Below are positions 14,168 to 22,055 of a DNA stretch of 27,586 bases, piece by piece. Made by a program: the position numbers and the translations under genes. Numbering within the stretch: position 1 is the first letter of the stretch; every line of letters starts with the position of its first letter. Below the pieces are notes generated by a model. The model did not search any database, was not told the origin of the DNA, and saw only the letters and a program-made list of their open reading frames with translations. Source of the DNA: a virus; the IMG/VR virus record IMGVR_UViG_3300030104_002003, positions 1 through 27,586 of that record, one strand, 5' to 3'.

Positions 14168-14373
14168 TGGCAAAAGCAAAGGCAAAACCAAAGAAGAAAG
14201 CTAAATCTAAAGTTAATGAGGCAGGTAATTACACCAAGCCTACTTTAAGAAAGAGATTGTTTAGCAGAATTAAGTCAGGCACTAAGGGTGGAAAGGCTGG
14301 TCAATGGTCAGCTAGGAAAGCCCAGATGCTTGCTTCAGCGTACAAGAAAGCTGGTGGAGGATATAAAGACTAA
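14167..14373 (+). CDS. Lys-rich small protein (conserved in marine phages)
   Basis: The 68-residue product begins with a Lys/Ala tail (AKAKAKPKKKAKSK), then GNYTKPTLRKRLFSRIKSG and TKGGKAGQWSARKAQMLASA, ending KKAGGGYKD. The GNYTKP...KGGxxGQWSARKAQ...AYKKAGGGYK pattern is a conserved unknown family that I recall from marine phages and some bacteria. It is strongly basic and has no membrane segment. It opens a chain of four basic genes joined by TAATG stops and starts between the holins and the endolysin. Nucleic acid binding is suspected from charge only. Confidence 0.75.
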   Translation: MAKAKAKPKKKAKSKVNEAGNYTKPTLRKRLFSRIKSGTKGGKAGQWSARKAQMLASAYKKAGGGYKD

Positions 14374-14492
14374 TGGCAGAATTAACTTCAGCGCAAAAGC
14401 GCAAAATGATTTCTCAACTTAAAAAAGCATCTCAGATGCACTCGGCCCAAGCCAAGGCTATTGAAAAGACGTTGCCAAAGAAGAAAAAGTAA
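14373..14492 (+). CDS. 39-residue basic microprotein
   Basis: This very short gene is flanked on both sides by TAATG stop/start overlaps. The product starts MAELTSAQKRKMISQLKKAS, then HSAQAKAIEKT and a PKKKK end: one amphipathic helix with a Lys tail. Its place inside an unbroken coupled chain and its regular codon pattern support real translation. I recall near-identical microproteins in other marine phages. The function is unknown; it could be a DNA-binding or chaperone-like helix. Confidence 0.7.
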   Translation: MAELTSAQKRKMISQLKKASQMHSAQAKAIEKTLPKKKK

Positions 14493-14746
14493 TGGCTCTC
14501 AAGAAGTCGCAAAAGTCCCTTAAAAAGTGGACAAAACAGAAATGGCGTACAAAGAGTGGCAAACCCTCTACTCAAGGCTCAAAAGCCACTGGAGAACGCT
14601 ACCTGCCTGAAAAAGCTATTAAATCCATGTCTTCTAAAGAGTATGCAGCTACCACCAAAAAGAAAAGAGCAGACACTAAGAAAGGCAAGCAACATTCATC
14701 ACAGCCTAAAAAAATAGCTAAGAAAACAGCGAGGCATCGAAAATAA
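14492..14746 (+). CDS. Conserved 84-residue Lys-rich protein
   Basis: The protein begins with LKKSQKSLKKWTKQKWRTKSG and contains ERYLPEKAIKSMSSKEYAAT, then a basic tail KKIAKKTARHRK. The order KSLKxWTKQKWxTKSGK ... GERYLPxxAI ... SxxEYAAT is, from memory, well conserved in marine phage and environmental sequences. It shows no Cys and no membrane segment. Being tied to neighbours by TAATG overlaps, it belongs to the basic-protein cassette of this lysis region. No function is known to me. Confidence 0.75.
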   Translation: MALKKSQKSLKKWTKQKWRTKSGKPSTQGSKATGERYLPEKAIKSMSSKEYAATTKKKRADTKKGKQHSSQPKKIAKKTARHRK

Positions 14747-15039
14747 TGCGAGCATATTATAAGAAAGGTGGTCGTGTAGATAAGGGTGCAATGTCTTGCA
14801 ACAAGCCTAAAAGAACGCCTAGTCATGCCAAGAAGTCGCATGTGGTTAAAGCCTGTGAAGGCGGTAAAGAAAAAGTTATCAGGTTTGGTGAGCAAGGAGC
14901 AAGCACGGCTGGTAAGCCTAAGAAAGGCGAGTCTGCTAGGATGAAAGCTAAACGTAAAAGCTTTAAAGCAAGACATAGAAAGAATATAAAGAAAGGTAAG
15001 ATGTCAGCGGCATATTGGGCAAATCGTACCAAATGGTAG
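14746..15039 (+). CDS. Conserved 97-residue basic protein with RFGxQG motif
   Basis: It starts MRAYYKKGGRVDKGAMSC, then KSHVVKACEGGKEKVIRFGE, GKPKKGESARMKAKRKSFKA and a RHRKNIKKGKMSAAYWANR ending. The KACxGGKEKVIRFGxQG ... SFKARHRxNI ... KMSAAYWANRxKW pattern is conserved across many marine phages and some bacteria in my memory. Two Cys (18 and 37) may be structural. It carries strong positive charge and no membrane helix. Its 3' end overlaps the endolysin start by 7 nt, so the endolysin is translated in coupling with this gene. Confidence 0.75.
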   Translation: MRAYYKKGGRVDKGAMSCNKPKRTPSHAKKSHVVKACEGGKEKVIRFGEQGASTAGKPKKGESARMKAKRKSFKARHRKNIKKGKMSAAYWANRTKW

Positions 15040-15383
15040 AGTTTAAGTATTTTTCAAGAGATGAGTTTAAGTGTTCTGAAACAGGTAATAATCAAATTCA
15101 GGACGAGTTTATTCATGCTCTTGACAAGTTAAGAGAAAGCTGTGGTTTTCCTTTTGCAATTACGTCTGGCTATCGAGATCCTTCTCACAGCGTTGAAGCC
15201 AAGAAAGAAAAGGCTGGGCAGCACACTTTAGGTATTGCTGCTGATATAGCGGTTGCTGGAGGCGCACAACGCTTTATGATTGTATCCAAGGCTCTAGAGC
15301 TTGGGTTTTCTGGAATCGGAGTGGCTAAGACGTTTGTCCATGTGGATACAAGAACAACCGACCCAATGTTATGGTGTTACTAA
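15033..15383 (+). CDS. Endolysin, M15-family peptidase (VanY/DacB-like)
   Basis: The ATG at 15033 is chosen (116 residues) over an upstream TTG at 15015 because it gives the 7-nt overlap usual for this cluster. The motifs are those of Peptidase_M15_3: ITSGYRDPSH near 43-52, zinc ligands His64 and Asp71 in QHTLGIAADI, and His103 in FVHVD. M15 enzymes cleave D-Ala or L-Ala-D-Glu links in peptidoglycan, so this is the likely wall-degrading lysis enzyme. There is no signal peptide, so access to the periplasm should depend on the holin genes at 13593-14167. The length is typical for a single-domain phage M15 endolysin. Confidence 0.88.
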   Translation: MVEFKYFSRDEFKCSETGNNQIQDEFIHALDKLRESCGFPFAITSGYRDPSHSVEAKKEKAGQHTLGIAADIAVAGGAQRFMIVSKALELGFSGIGVAKTFVHVDTRTTDPMLWCY

Positions 15384-17243
15384 ATGGCTTTACAAAAAAT
15401 AAACATCAACCCCGGAATCAACAAGGAAAGCACCCAGTATACTAGGGATGGCGGTTGGTTTGACGGAGATAAAGTCAGGTTTAGGAAAGGCAAGCCTGAG
15501 AAGATAGGTGGCTGGGGAAAGTATGCTTCAGCTTCTTTTGAGGGTGTTGCCAGATCAATCTTAGACTGGGTAACTGCTGTAGGAACTAGGTATTTAGGCG
15601 TAGGAACAAACCTGAAGTTTTATGTAGCTGCTGGTTCAGCATACAACGATATTACCCCTATTAGGCTTACTACCAGTGCTGGCGATGCTACATTTGCAGC
15701 AACTAACGGATCTTCTACTGTGACCGTAACAGAAACAGCACACGGTGCGGTAAACAATGATTTTGTAACATTTTCAGATGCGGCATCACTTGGTGGGACA
15801 ATATTAGCAGCAGTGTTAAATCAAGAATACCAAATTGCAACTGTACTAACAGCTAACACTTACACCATAACGGCAAAAGATACCAACGGAAATACAGTAA
15901 CAGCCAATGCCAGTGACAGCGGAAACGGAGGAAGCTCTACTGTAGCCGCATATCAGATAAACACTGGTCTGAATACATGGGTAGATAGCACGGGCTGGGG
16001 TGTTGGAACATGGAATACAGGAACATGGAGTTCATCTACAGCACTTTCTTCTACTAATCAGCTAAGATTGTATAGTCAAGACTCTTTTGCTGATGACCTT
16101 TTGTTTAATGTCAGGGGTGGCAGTGTTTATTTCTGGGATGAAAGCGGAGGCACTGGAGCTAGAGCAGTAGCACTGTCTGCGGTAAGTGGAGCGTCAGATG
16201 CGCCAGTAGCAGCACTGCAAGTTATGGTGTCAGATGTAGATCGACATGTTATTTGTTTTGGTGCTAATCCTATTGGAAGCACAAGTGTTAACCCTTTGTT
16301 TGTTAGATGGTCTGATCAGGAAAATGCAGTAGATTGGACACCTACAGCGACTAATTCTGCTGGAGGCCAAGTATTAAGCTCTGGATCAGAAATTGTAGGA
16401 GCAGTAAAGACCAGACAGGAAATATTAATCTGGACAGATATTGGCATTCAGTCTATGCGATTTGTAGGCGCACCTTTTATATTTCAGTTTGGTTCGGTGG
16501 CAGAAGGCGTTTCCATGATTAGTCCTAAAGCAGCGGTTGCTATTGGAGACTCAGTGTTCTTCATGGATAACAGAGGATTTTACGTCTACAACGGTTCTGT
16601 GCAAAGGCTGGAGTGTGCTGTTCTTGATTTTGTTTTGAGCAATATAAACACAGAACAACTAGGAAAGGTGTTTGCGGCATCTAATCCAGACTTTAGTGAA
16701 GTGATGTGGTTTTACCCTGTAGGCATAGGAAACACTGATATTACTAACTATGTGTCTTATAACTATGTAGAAAACCTATGGATGATCGGAACTTTGTCTA
16801 GGGCTGCTTGGACGTATGCGCCTACCAGAGACAATCCGATTGCTAGTTCTGCTGACATTGACACGCCTCTAGTGCAATACTTATACAACCATGAGTTTGG
16901 GCATGACGATGATGGCGCAGAGATGGTGGCTTATATCGAGTCTGGTGATCTTGAGCTTGGTGATGGCGAACAATTTATTATGGTGAAAAGGATTATTCCA
17001 GATTTTAGTTTTGGTGGCGGATCTTCCAGCGATGCCAGTATGACCATAACTTTAAAAGGCAAAGACTTTCCTTTAAACACAGCATCAACGCTCACAACGT
17101 CTACAGTGGTTCCGACAAGCTCTCAGTCTTTTGTCAGGGCAAGATCAAGAGATATTATACTTAGGGTGGAGAATACAGGCACAGGTTATAGCTGGAGGCT
17201 GGGAACGCCTCGATTTGACATGAGATCGGACGGAAGACGGTAA
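15384..17243 (+). CDS. Tail nozzle/DNA stabilisation protein, P22 gp10-like
   Basis: At 619 residues, the N-terminus (ININPGINKESTQYTRDGGW, DGDKVRFRKGKPEKIGGWG) is diagnostic for the gp10-like packaged-DNA stabilisation family of podovirus-like phages; similar proteins form the tail hub or nozzle under the adaptor ring. About residues 95-195 are a Thr/Asn-rich insertion (TVTETAHGAVNNDFVTFSDA) that looks like an added beta domain. Repeated short beta blades follow (FVRWSDQENAVDWTP; SVFFMDNRGFYVYNGS; NYVENLWMIG), as in a propeller. P22 gp10 is shorter (472 residues). It is adjacent to the endolysin gene with no gap, and its stop overlaps the next start. Confidence 0.82.
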   Translation: MALQKININPGINKESTQYTRDGGWFDGDKVRFRKGKPEKIGGWGKYASASFEGVARSILDWVTAVGTRYLGVGTNLKFYVAAGSAYNDITPIRLTTSAGDATFAATNGSSTVTVTETAHGAVNNDFVTFSDAASLGGTILAAVLNQEYQIATVLTANTYTITAKDTNGNTVTANASDSGNGGSSTVAAYQINTGLNTWVDSTGWGVGTWNTGTWSSSTALSSTNQLRLYSQDSFADDLLFNVRGGSVYFWDESGGTGARAVALSAVSGASDAPVAALQVMVSDVDRHVICFGANPIGSTSVNPLFVRWSDQENAVDWTPTATNSAGGQVLSSGSEIVGAVKTRQEILIWTDIGIQSMRFVGAPFIFQFGSVAEGVSMISPKAAVAIGDSVFFMDNRGFYVYNGSVQRLECAVLDFVLSNINTEQLGKVFAASNPDFSEVMWFYPVGIGNTDITNYVSYNYVENLWMIGTLSRAAWTYAPTRDNPIASSADIDTPLVQYLYNHEFGHDDDGAEMVAYIESGDLELGDGEQFIMVKRIIPDFSFGGGSSSDASMTITLKGKDFPLNTASTLTTSTVVPTSSQSFVRARSRDIILRVENTGTGYSWRLGTPRFDMRSDGRR

Positions 17244-17440
17244 TGGGCGAATATAGAAGAGTTGTATTACCTGTAGCAACACCAGAGTACAACCCTAACA
17301 ATGAGCAAGTCTCAAGAGCTACAGTAACCCAGACCCTTGAAGAAATGCAAAGTGACATTGCGGCTAACACTAAGAAGACGAGCAAGGAAAGCTCCCTAGC
17401 TTTAAGAAGATTTCAGTTCTTGTTAATGGGAGCTAGTTGA
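17243..17440 (+). CDS. Small helical accessory protein after the nozzle gene
   Basis: This 65-residue protein has a beta-like start (MGEYRRVVLPVATPEYNPNN) and then one long helix (VSRATVTQTLEEMQSDIAAN), ending in LRRFQFLLMGAS. The YNPxNExxxRxxxxQxLExM pattern is typical of small coiled-coil proteins that I know beside phage tail nozzle genes. It overlaps the gene before (TAATG) and after (TGATG). It may bridge the tail hub and appendages. No enzyme motif is visible. Confidence 0.7.
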   Translation: MGEYRRVVLPVATPEYNPNNEQVSRATVTQTLEEMQSDIAANTKKTSKESSLALRRFQFLLMGAS

Positions 17441-17769
17441 TGGCTGATGCAATTAAAATCTTGGGGCAACTAGATGTTAGTGCCACAACCATCACAACAC
17501 TTTATACAGTTCCTGATCTAACCCAGACAACAGTTAGTTCTCTGGTTGTGTGCAACAGGAGCGGTTCGGGAATTACATTTAGGGTCAGCGTCCATGTAAA
17601 CGGGGCGGGGGCAGATGACAAACAATTTATATTTTACGATGAAGATTTAGCGGCAACTACTACTAGAACAGTAGTTATAGGAATATGTCTTGGACAAAAA
17701 GACGTAGTAAAGGTGTATTCAAGCGCGGCTAATGTAAGTTTTAATTTATTTGGTGTGGAGACAAGTTAA
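17440..17769 (+). CDS. Small beta-sandwich virion protein
   Basis: The ATG at 17440 (109 residues) overlaps the previous stop and is preferred to an in-frame TTG three bases earlier. The sequence has LYTVPDLTQTTVSSLVVCNR, ITFRVSVHVNG, DKQFIFYDEDL and a final NVSFNLFGVETS. This LYTVP..TxxxVSSLVVCNR ... FRVSV ... VYSSxxNVSFNLFGVE pattern is shared by many small virion proteins of tailed phages and suggests a jelly-roll-like fold. It lies between the nozzle and ejection genes, so a tail tip or surface position is plausible. Confidence 0.75.
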   Translation: MADAIKILGQLDVSATTITTLYTVPDLTQTTVSSLVVCNRSGSGITFRVSVHVNGAGADDKQFIFYDEDLAATTTRTVVIGICLGQKDVVKVYSSAANVSFNLFGVETS

Positions 17770-20591
17770 TGAACAAATACCCCATGAAACCTTATATGGA
17801 TGAAATGGCAACGCATGGTCGTTATGGCGATTCTATGTTAGTTCATATGAATCCAGCAGAAGTTCAGGGAATAGCCTCTCTAGCCCCACAAGGGCAATTG
17901 ACAATAAACCCTGTAACAGGTCAGCCGGAAGCCTTTTTACCCTTTCTAGCACCTTTGCTTGGCTCTATGGCGGGAACAGCATTGCTTCCAGCATTGCCAT
18001 CAGCTTTAGCAGGGGCAATAGGCTCTGGAGTTGCTACAGCGGCAGTGACAGGCGATATTAAAAGAGGTTTGGTGTCTGGATTAATCGGTGCTGGCACAGG
18101 TGCTTTGTTTGAAGGCGCGGCAGGTGCGGCAGATGCTACTTCTGGACTTCAAGACATAGCTACAAATATTGGAGCAGCAGGAGATGCTACTGTTGCTGAT
18201 GTTCTTTCACAAGCAGGTACAGAACAAGCATTAGCTTCCGAGGCTTTAAAAGAAGCATCTATTGGTGCTGGAAATATTTCTGCTGGAGAGGCATTTGCTA
18301 ATCAGTTTAAAGCAAATCAATTAGCAGAACAGGTTGGTGATATTAGCGCAGGTTTGGGAGATCGTCTTGGTGATCTTGGTGGAACTCAAATTTCTGATTT
18401 AAGTCCAGCAATGGAAGGAGCAAGATCTTTTGGTTCTGGAATGATGGGAGCAAAAGCTATTTTACCTACAGCAATGGGTTATGGTCAGCTAGCTCAAATG
18501 GATTATGAAGACCAGATGAAAGCGGCTGGAATGCAAAATTTAGAAGCAGAACAGGCGCAACGAGATGAAGCAGTTGGAAATCTACAAAGAGGTTATGCAA
18601 TGGCGCAACCCAATGTAGCAACTGGCCCTAGTGAATACAGAAAATATTTAAGTAACTATACGCCACCTTATGAATATGCGGCTCAAGGCGGGATTGTGTC
18701 TTTGATGGGAGGCGGCCCTGTAAAAAAGTACCAAGCTGGCGGTGAGTTTGATCCAAAAGTATATGCTCAAAGTTTGCCAGCAGGTGTTCGTGAAATATAT
18801 TTAAAATCAAATACTGACGGGTATGACTCTTTAACAGAAAAAGAAGCCGCCACGTTAAGTAATTACTATTCCTCTGCTGGAGCAGGTTTTATGGGAGGAA
18901 AAGGTGGGGCAATAAATATTCCTCAAACAGGCACTCAAGATGGAGCAGATGCAACCTCCCAAGACCCTGCGCCTCCAGCGTTACCAACATCTGGGTATAT
19001 GAGAGATCCTAATACAGGAGCTATTGTTTACTTAGCTGGAACAAGACCCGGAGCTGGAGAAGGATTAAACCGACAAGGAGGCTCGCCTTACATAGGTTCA
19101 GGAAAGTTTGGAACTGGAGGAATGGGTAACTTGTTAGGAAGTAACCCCGGATATGGGGGAATAGACCCTATTTCTATTCAAGCAAATCTTAGAGGTCAAT
19201 ATGCAGTAACACCTCCCAGTGGTTATGCCCTTGGTTTTGAGCCAGAATTTAGTTCTTTTCAAAACGATCCATTTAATGTTCAAGTGCCTTATAGAGGATA
19301 TTATCCAAAGGCTTTTGGCCCTATGCAGAGCGGCCCTTATTTCCATTCAAGTATTAATATGCCTAACTACCTAAATCAAATAGGAGATTATTACAGGACA
19401 CTAGGGGATTATTCAGTAACACCAGAAGTACCTTTAGGGGGAGGAACGCAACCTCCAGTGGTTGATGACACTCCACCACCGCCTACACCTCCGCCACTTG
19501 TGCAACCTCCAGTAACACCCCCAGTAACACCTCCAGTAACGCCTCCTTTGGCAGGGGTAGCTGAAAAAGCACCGGGAGCCATCCCTGCTGCATCTAAACC
19601 CAAGTCTTACGAGGACATGGTTACGTTTAATCCAGAAACAAAGCAGTTTGAAGCAAGACTAATAGATCAAGACTTAGGTGACTTTTTCTTTTCAGAAGCG
19701 GTTCAAGGGCCGGGAATTGGTGTTAGCGGCATAGGCAATGAGGTTGATGCAGCAGACTTACGAGAAACTGCCAGACAAAAAGTGGTAAGTCAGGTAAGAG
19801 AGCATTCTGAAAAACAATTAATGAAAAAATACCCAGCAGACTCTCCTTACTGGGATAACTATGCAAGCCAGTTTGGTTATATAAATCCTCACACTGGTAA
19901 AAAAGGAGCAAAGAAGGAAGCGGAGCCTAAAGCCAAGGGTCAGTCTCAGCGTACAATTCCAGAACATATAAGAAGAGCGGCAGAAAGACAAGCCCAGCAA
20001 ACAAACAGACCAACAGGAAGAGGACTATCCGTAACTGGCGCTTCTGGAAAGACTACATACTTTCAAGAAGGCGGAGATGTAACTTTAGAAACATCTCTTG
20101 GTGATATGTCAACTCCTGCGGGTGGAATTGCAAACGTAGAAACACAGTTTGTTAAGCAACAGCCTGCTATGCCTCAAATAGCTCCAGAAGAAACAATGAT
20201 AGTAGCGCAAGCAATTCTAGGAAGGATAGAGCAACCAGATGCTATTATTGACATGTTTATACAAAAATATGGCGTAGAAAACTTTTTAATGTTGAGGCAA
20301 CAAGTGCTTGCTTCTGTCGCTGGAGCTGAACCTCAAACAGAAGGAATGATTAAAGGGCAAGGCGGCGGCATGGACGATCAGGTAATGGGAATGATCGGAG
20401 ATCAACAGCCTGTTGCTGTAAGCCCCGGAGAGTATATAGTGCCTGCTGATGTAGTTTCTGGATTAGGCGATGGAAGTAGTGATGCGGGAGCTAAAGAGCT
20501 TGATCAAATGCTTGATGATGTTAGAAAAGCAAGACAGGGCGGAAGAATGGGTCAGCCGCCAGCAATTGACGCACAAAGGATGATGCCATGA
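17769..20591 (+). CDS. Putative internal virion/ejection protein (940 aa)
   Basis: The N-terminus HGRYGDSMLVHMNPAEVQGI followed by LTINPVTGQPEAFLPF, then a long Ala/Gly-rich hydrophobic region (about 56-120, with small-residue spacing suited to membrane insertion), is a layout I know from large structural proteins of marine podovirus-like phages. After a helical part (160-300) come GGIVSLMGGG (307-316) and YQAGGEF (321-327). Next is a low-complexity Gly/Pro/Tyr part with PPVTPP repeats (about 570-595), a FQEGGDVTLE site (765) and a conserved C-terminal VSPGEYIVPADVV ... ELDQMLDDVR. There is no tape-measure gene, so ejection through a short tail is the likely role; this is inferred. Confidence 0.7.
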   Translation: MNKYPMKPYMDEMATHGRYGDSMLVHMNPAEVQGIASLAPQGQLTINPVTGQPEAFLPFLAPLLGSMAGTALLPALPSALAGAIGSGVATAAVTGDIKRGLVSGLIGAGTGALFEGAAGAADATSGLQDIATNIGAAGDATVADVLSQAGTEQALASEALKEASIGAGNISAGEAFANQFKANQLAEQVGDISAGLGDRLGDLGGTQISDLSPAMEGARSFGSGMMGAKAILPTAMGYGQLAQMDYEDQMKAAGMQNLEAEQAQRDEAVGNLQRGYAMAQPNVATGPSEYRKYLSNYTPPYEYAAQGGIVSLMGGGPVKKYQAGGEFDPKVYAQSLPAGVREIYLKSNTDGYDSLTEKEAATLSNYYSSAGAGFMGGKGGAINIPQTGTQDGADATSQDPAPPALPTSGYMRDPNTGAIVYLAGTRPGAGEGLNRQGGSPYIGSGKFGTGGMGNLLGSNPGYGGIDPISIQANLRGQYAVTPPSGYALGFEPEFSSFQNDPFNVQVPYRGYYPKAFGPMQSGPYFHSSINMPNYLNQIGDYYRTLGDYSVTPEVPLGGGTQPPVVDDTPPPPTPPPLVQPPVTPPVTPPVTPPLAGVAEKAPGAIPAASKPKSYEDMVTFNPETKQFEARLIDQDLGDFFFSEAVQGPGIGVSGIGNEVDAADLRETARQKVVSQVREHSEKQLMKKYPADSPYWDNYASQFGYINPHTGKKGAKKEAEPKAKGQSQRTIPEHIRRAAERQAQQTNRPTGRGLSVTGASGKTTYFQEGGDVTLETSLGDMSTPAGGIANVETQFVKQQPAMPQIAPEETMIVAQAILGRIEQPDAIIDMFIQKYGVENFLMLRQQVLASVAGAEPQTEGMIKGQGGGMDDQVMGMIGDQQPVAVSPGEYIVPADVVSGLGDGSSDAGAKELDQMLDDVRKARQGGRMGQPPAIDAQRMMP

Positions 20592-21061
20592 ATTCAGCAA
20601 CAGTCCATGAAATAAAAGAAACAAAAGACTCTGTTAAACACACTATAAGCCTTGTTCCTATGGATCATTGTTCAACAATATGGAATCAAGTAAGAGTGCA
20701 TTTTGTAGAATCAATTGAAAGGTCTAATGGGCGATGGTCAATGGAGCATCTTTTAGCTGCGTTAGTATCGGGACAATATCAACTATGGATTGCCTATGAT
20801 GAAGAAAAAACTATTAATGGTGTTTTAGCAACACAAGTTATTCAGTATCCTTGCAGGTCTAATTTGGCTATGCATTTTTGTGGTGGTGTAGATTTTGATA
20901 ACTGGTATGCTGATTTATTAGCTGAAATAAGCAAATTTGCAAAAGAATCTAATTGTAGCGCATTAGAAGGAGTTGCTAGAAAAGGATTTTGGAAATGGTT
21001 TAAAGAAGACGGGTTTAGTAAAGAAACTCCGTTTTATGAAAAGGAGCTTAACGATGTCTAA
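20588..21061 (+). CDS. GNAT-like acetyltransferase fold protein
   Basis: The protein has 157 residues. Residues about 45-150 follow the GNAT order: a helix pair (WSMEHLLAALVSGQYQLW), strands with IAYDEEKTINGVLATQVIQY, a strand LAMHFCGGVDFDNW, a helix DLLAEISKFAKESNCS, a strand ALEGVARKGFWKWFKEDGF. The classic acetyl-CoA loop (Q/R-x-x-G-x-G/A) is not evident, so catalysis is unproven. Similar proteins sit between internal virion genes in marine phages from memory. ATGA overlaps the preceding stop. It might modify a virion or host protein, or be a structural use of the fold. Confidence 0.65.
   Translation: MNSATVHEIKETKDSVKHTISLVPMDHCSTIWNQVRVHFVESIERSNGRWSMEHLLAALVSGQYQLWIAYDEEKTINGVLATQVIQYPCRSNLAMHFCGGVDFDNWYADLLAEISKFAKESNCSALEGVARKGFWKWFKEDGFSKETPFYEKELNDV
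21041..21046 (+). promoter_or_regulatory. Shine-Dalgarno deciding the 21054 start
   Basis: AAGGAG ends 7 nt before the ATG at 21054. The frame is open further upstream (to a TTG at 20973), but that part overlaps the GNAT-like gene and has no ribosome site. Confidence 0.75.
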
Positions 21062-22040
21062 GGGCGGAGGAAGCGCACCAACACACACGACTTCTGAGGT
21101 AACTCAGTCTACTCTGCCTCCTTATGCAGAGCCATATTTTAAAGACCTTCTTGCAAGAACAGGATATGAAAGTGCCGTTCCTTATACACCTTATCCGGGT
21201 CAGCGTTTAGCGTATTTTGGGCCTCAAGAACAAGAGGCTATGAATAGAATGACGGCTTTAGGAACAAGCGGAACTTTGCCTGAATTAGAGGCGGCTACAG
21301 CAATATCAGGTCAAGTTGGAGCAGAAAGCCCTTATGTTCCTAACATGTTAAGAGCAACACAGATGTCCCAAGCAATGCCTAGTTCTGCCGCTCCCGGTTT
21401 AATGGGCATGTATATGAATCCGTATCAACAATATGTTACTGATATCTCTAAAAGAGAAGCCAGAAGGCAGTCAGATATTTTAGGTAGAGATATGGGCTTG
21501 AACGCGGCTAAATCTGGAAGTTTAGGGGGCTACAGAGAAGCCATAATGCAATCTGAAAGAGAAAGAAATTTGGGTCAGCAACTTAGTGATATTCAGATGC
21601 AAGGCTCTGAAAGGGCGTTTACCGATGCTAGGACTGCCTATGAAGCAGATAGAGCGGCAGCTAATAGAGCTGCACAGTTAGCCCAGTCCACTTATGGACA
21701 GTTACTTTCTGGAGACAGACAAAGATTAGCGGCGGCAGATGCATTATCAAAATCAGCAGCGCAAAAACAAGCTATGGAACTAGAAAGGTTAAAATCATTG
21801 ATGGCAACAGGACAGATAGACAGGGAGTTGTATCAAAAAGGACTAGATATTGGGTATGCAGACTTCCTGAGACAGCAAGCATATCCAAAAGAACAGTTAA
21901 CATTTTACAACGCCATGTTAAAAGGACTGCCTATAGAGCCGGGAGAAATACAAACTTCTTATGGTGTCGGCCCTAGCGCAGCTCAACAATTAGTAAGTTC
22001 AGGCATTGCTGGTGTCGGACTGTATAACGCCTTAACTTAA
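21054..22040 (+). CDS. Putative internal virion protein (328 aa)
   Basis: The start at 21054 follows AAGGAG and gives MSKGGGSAPTHTTSEVTQST, then LPPYAEPYFKDLLARTGYES. The middle (MNPYQQYVTDISKREARRQS, NAAKSGSLGGYREAIMQSER) and a long Ala/Gln/Arg-rich helix to residue about 260 suggest an extended coiled coil; the C-terminus (FYNAMLKGLPIEPGE) is conserved in what I recall of this family. Proteins with TLPPYAEPY and MNPYQQ...D motifs are common beside ejection proteins of marine phages. It is therefore likely to be packaged in the head or form part of the ejected channel, which is inferred from location. Confidence 0.7.
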   Translation: MSKGGGSAPTHTTSEVTQSTLPPYAEPYFKDLLARTGYESAVPYTPYPGQRLAYFGPQEQEAMNRMTALGTSGTLPELEAATAISGQVGAESPYVPNMLRATQMSQAMPSSAAPGLMGMYMNPYQQYVTDISKREARRQSDILGRDMGLNAAKSGSLGGYREAIMQSERERNLGQQLSDIQMQGSERAFTDARTAYEADRAAANRAAQLAQSTYGQLLSGDRQRLAAADALSKSAAQKQAMELERLKSLMATGQIDRELYQKGLDIGYADFLRQQAYPKEQLTFYNAMLKGLPIEPGEIQTSYGVGPSAAQQLVSSGIAGVGLYNALT

Positions 22041-22055
22041 TCTGGAGAAGTTAAT

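Noticed and set aside
19501-19560. Short CCAGTAAC-type repeats suggesting a CRISPR or origin
   Set aside because: They are in frame and encode PPVTPP repeats in a coding gene. There are no spacers and no iteron-like arrangement outside coding sequence.
20973-21053. Upstream extension of the 328-residue virion protein to a TTG codon
   Set aside because: The extension overlaps the GNAT-like gene and lacks a ribosome site, while AAGGAG stands 7 nt before the ATG at 21054.
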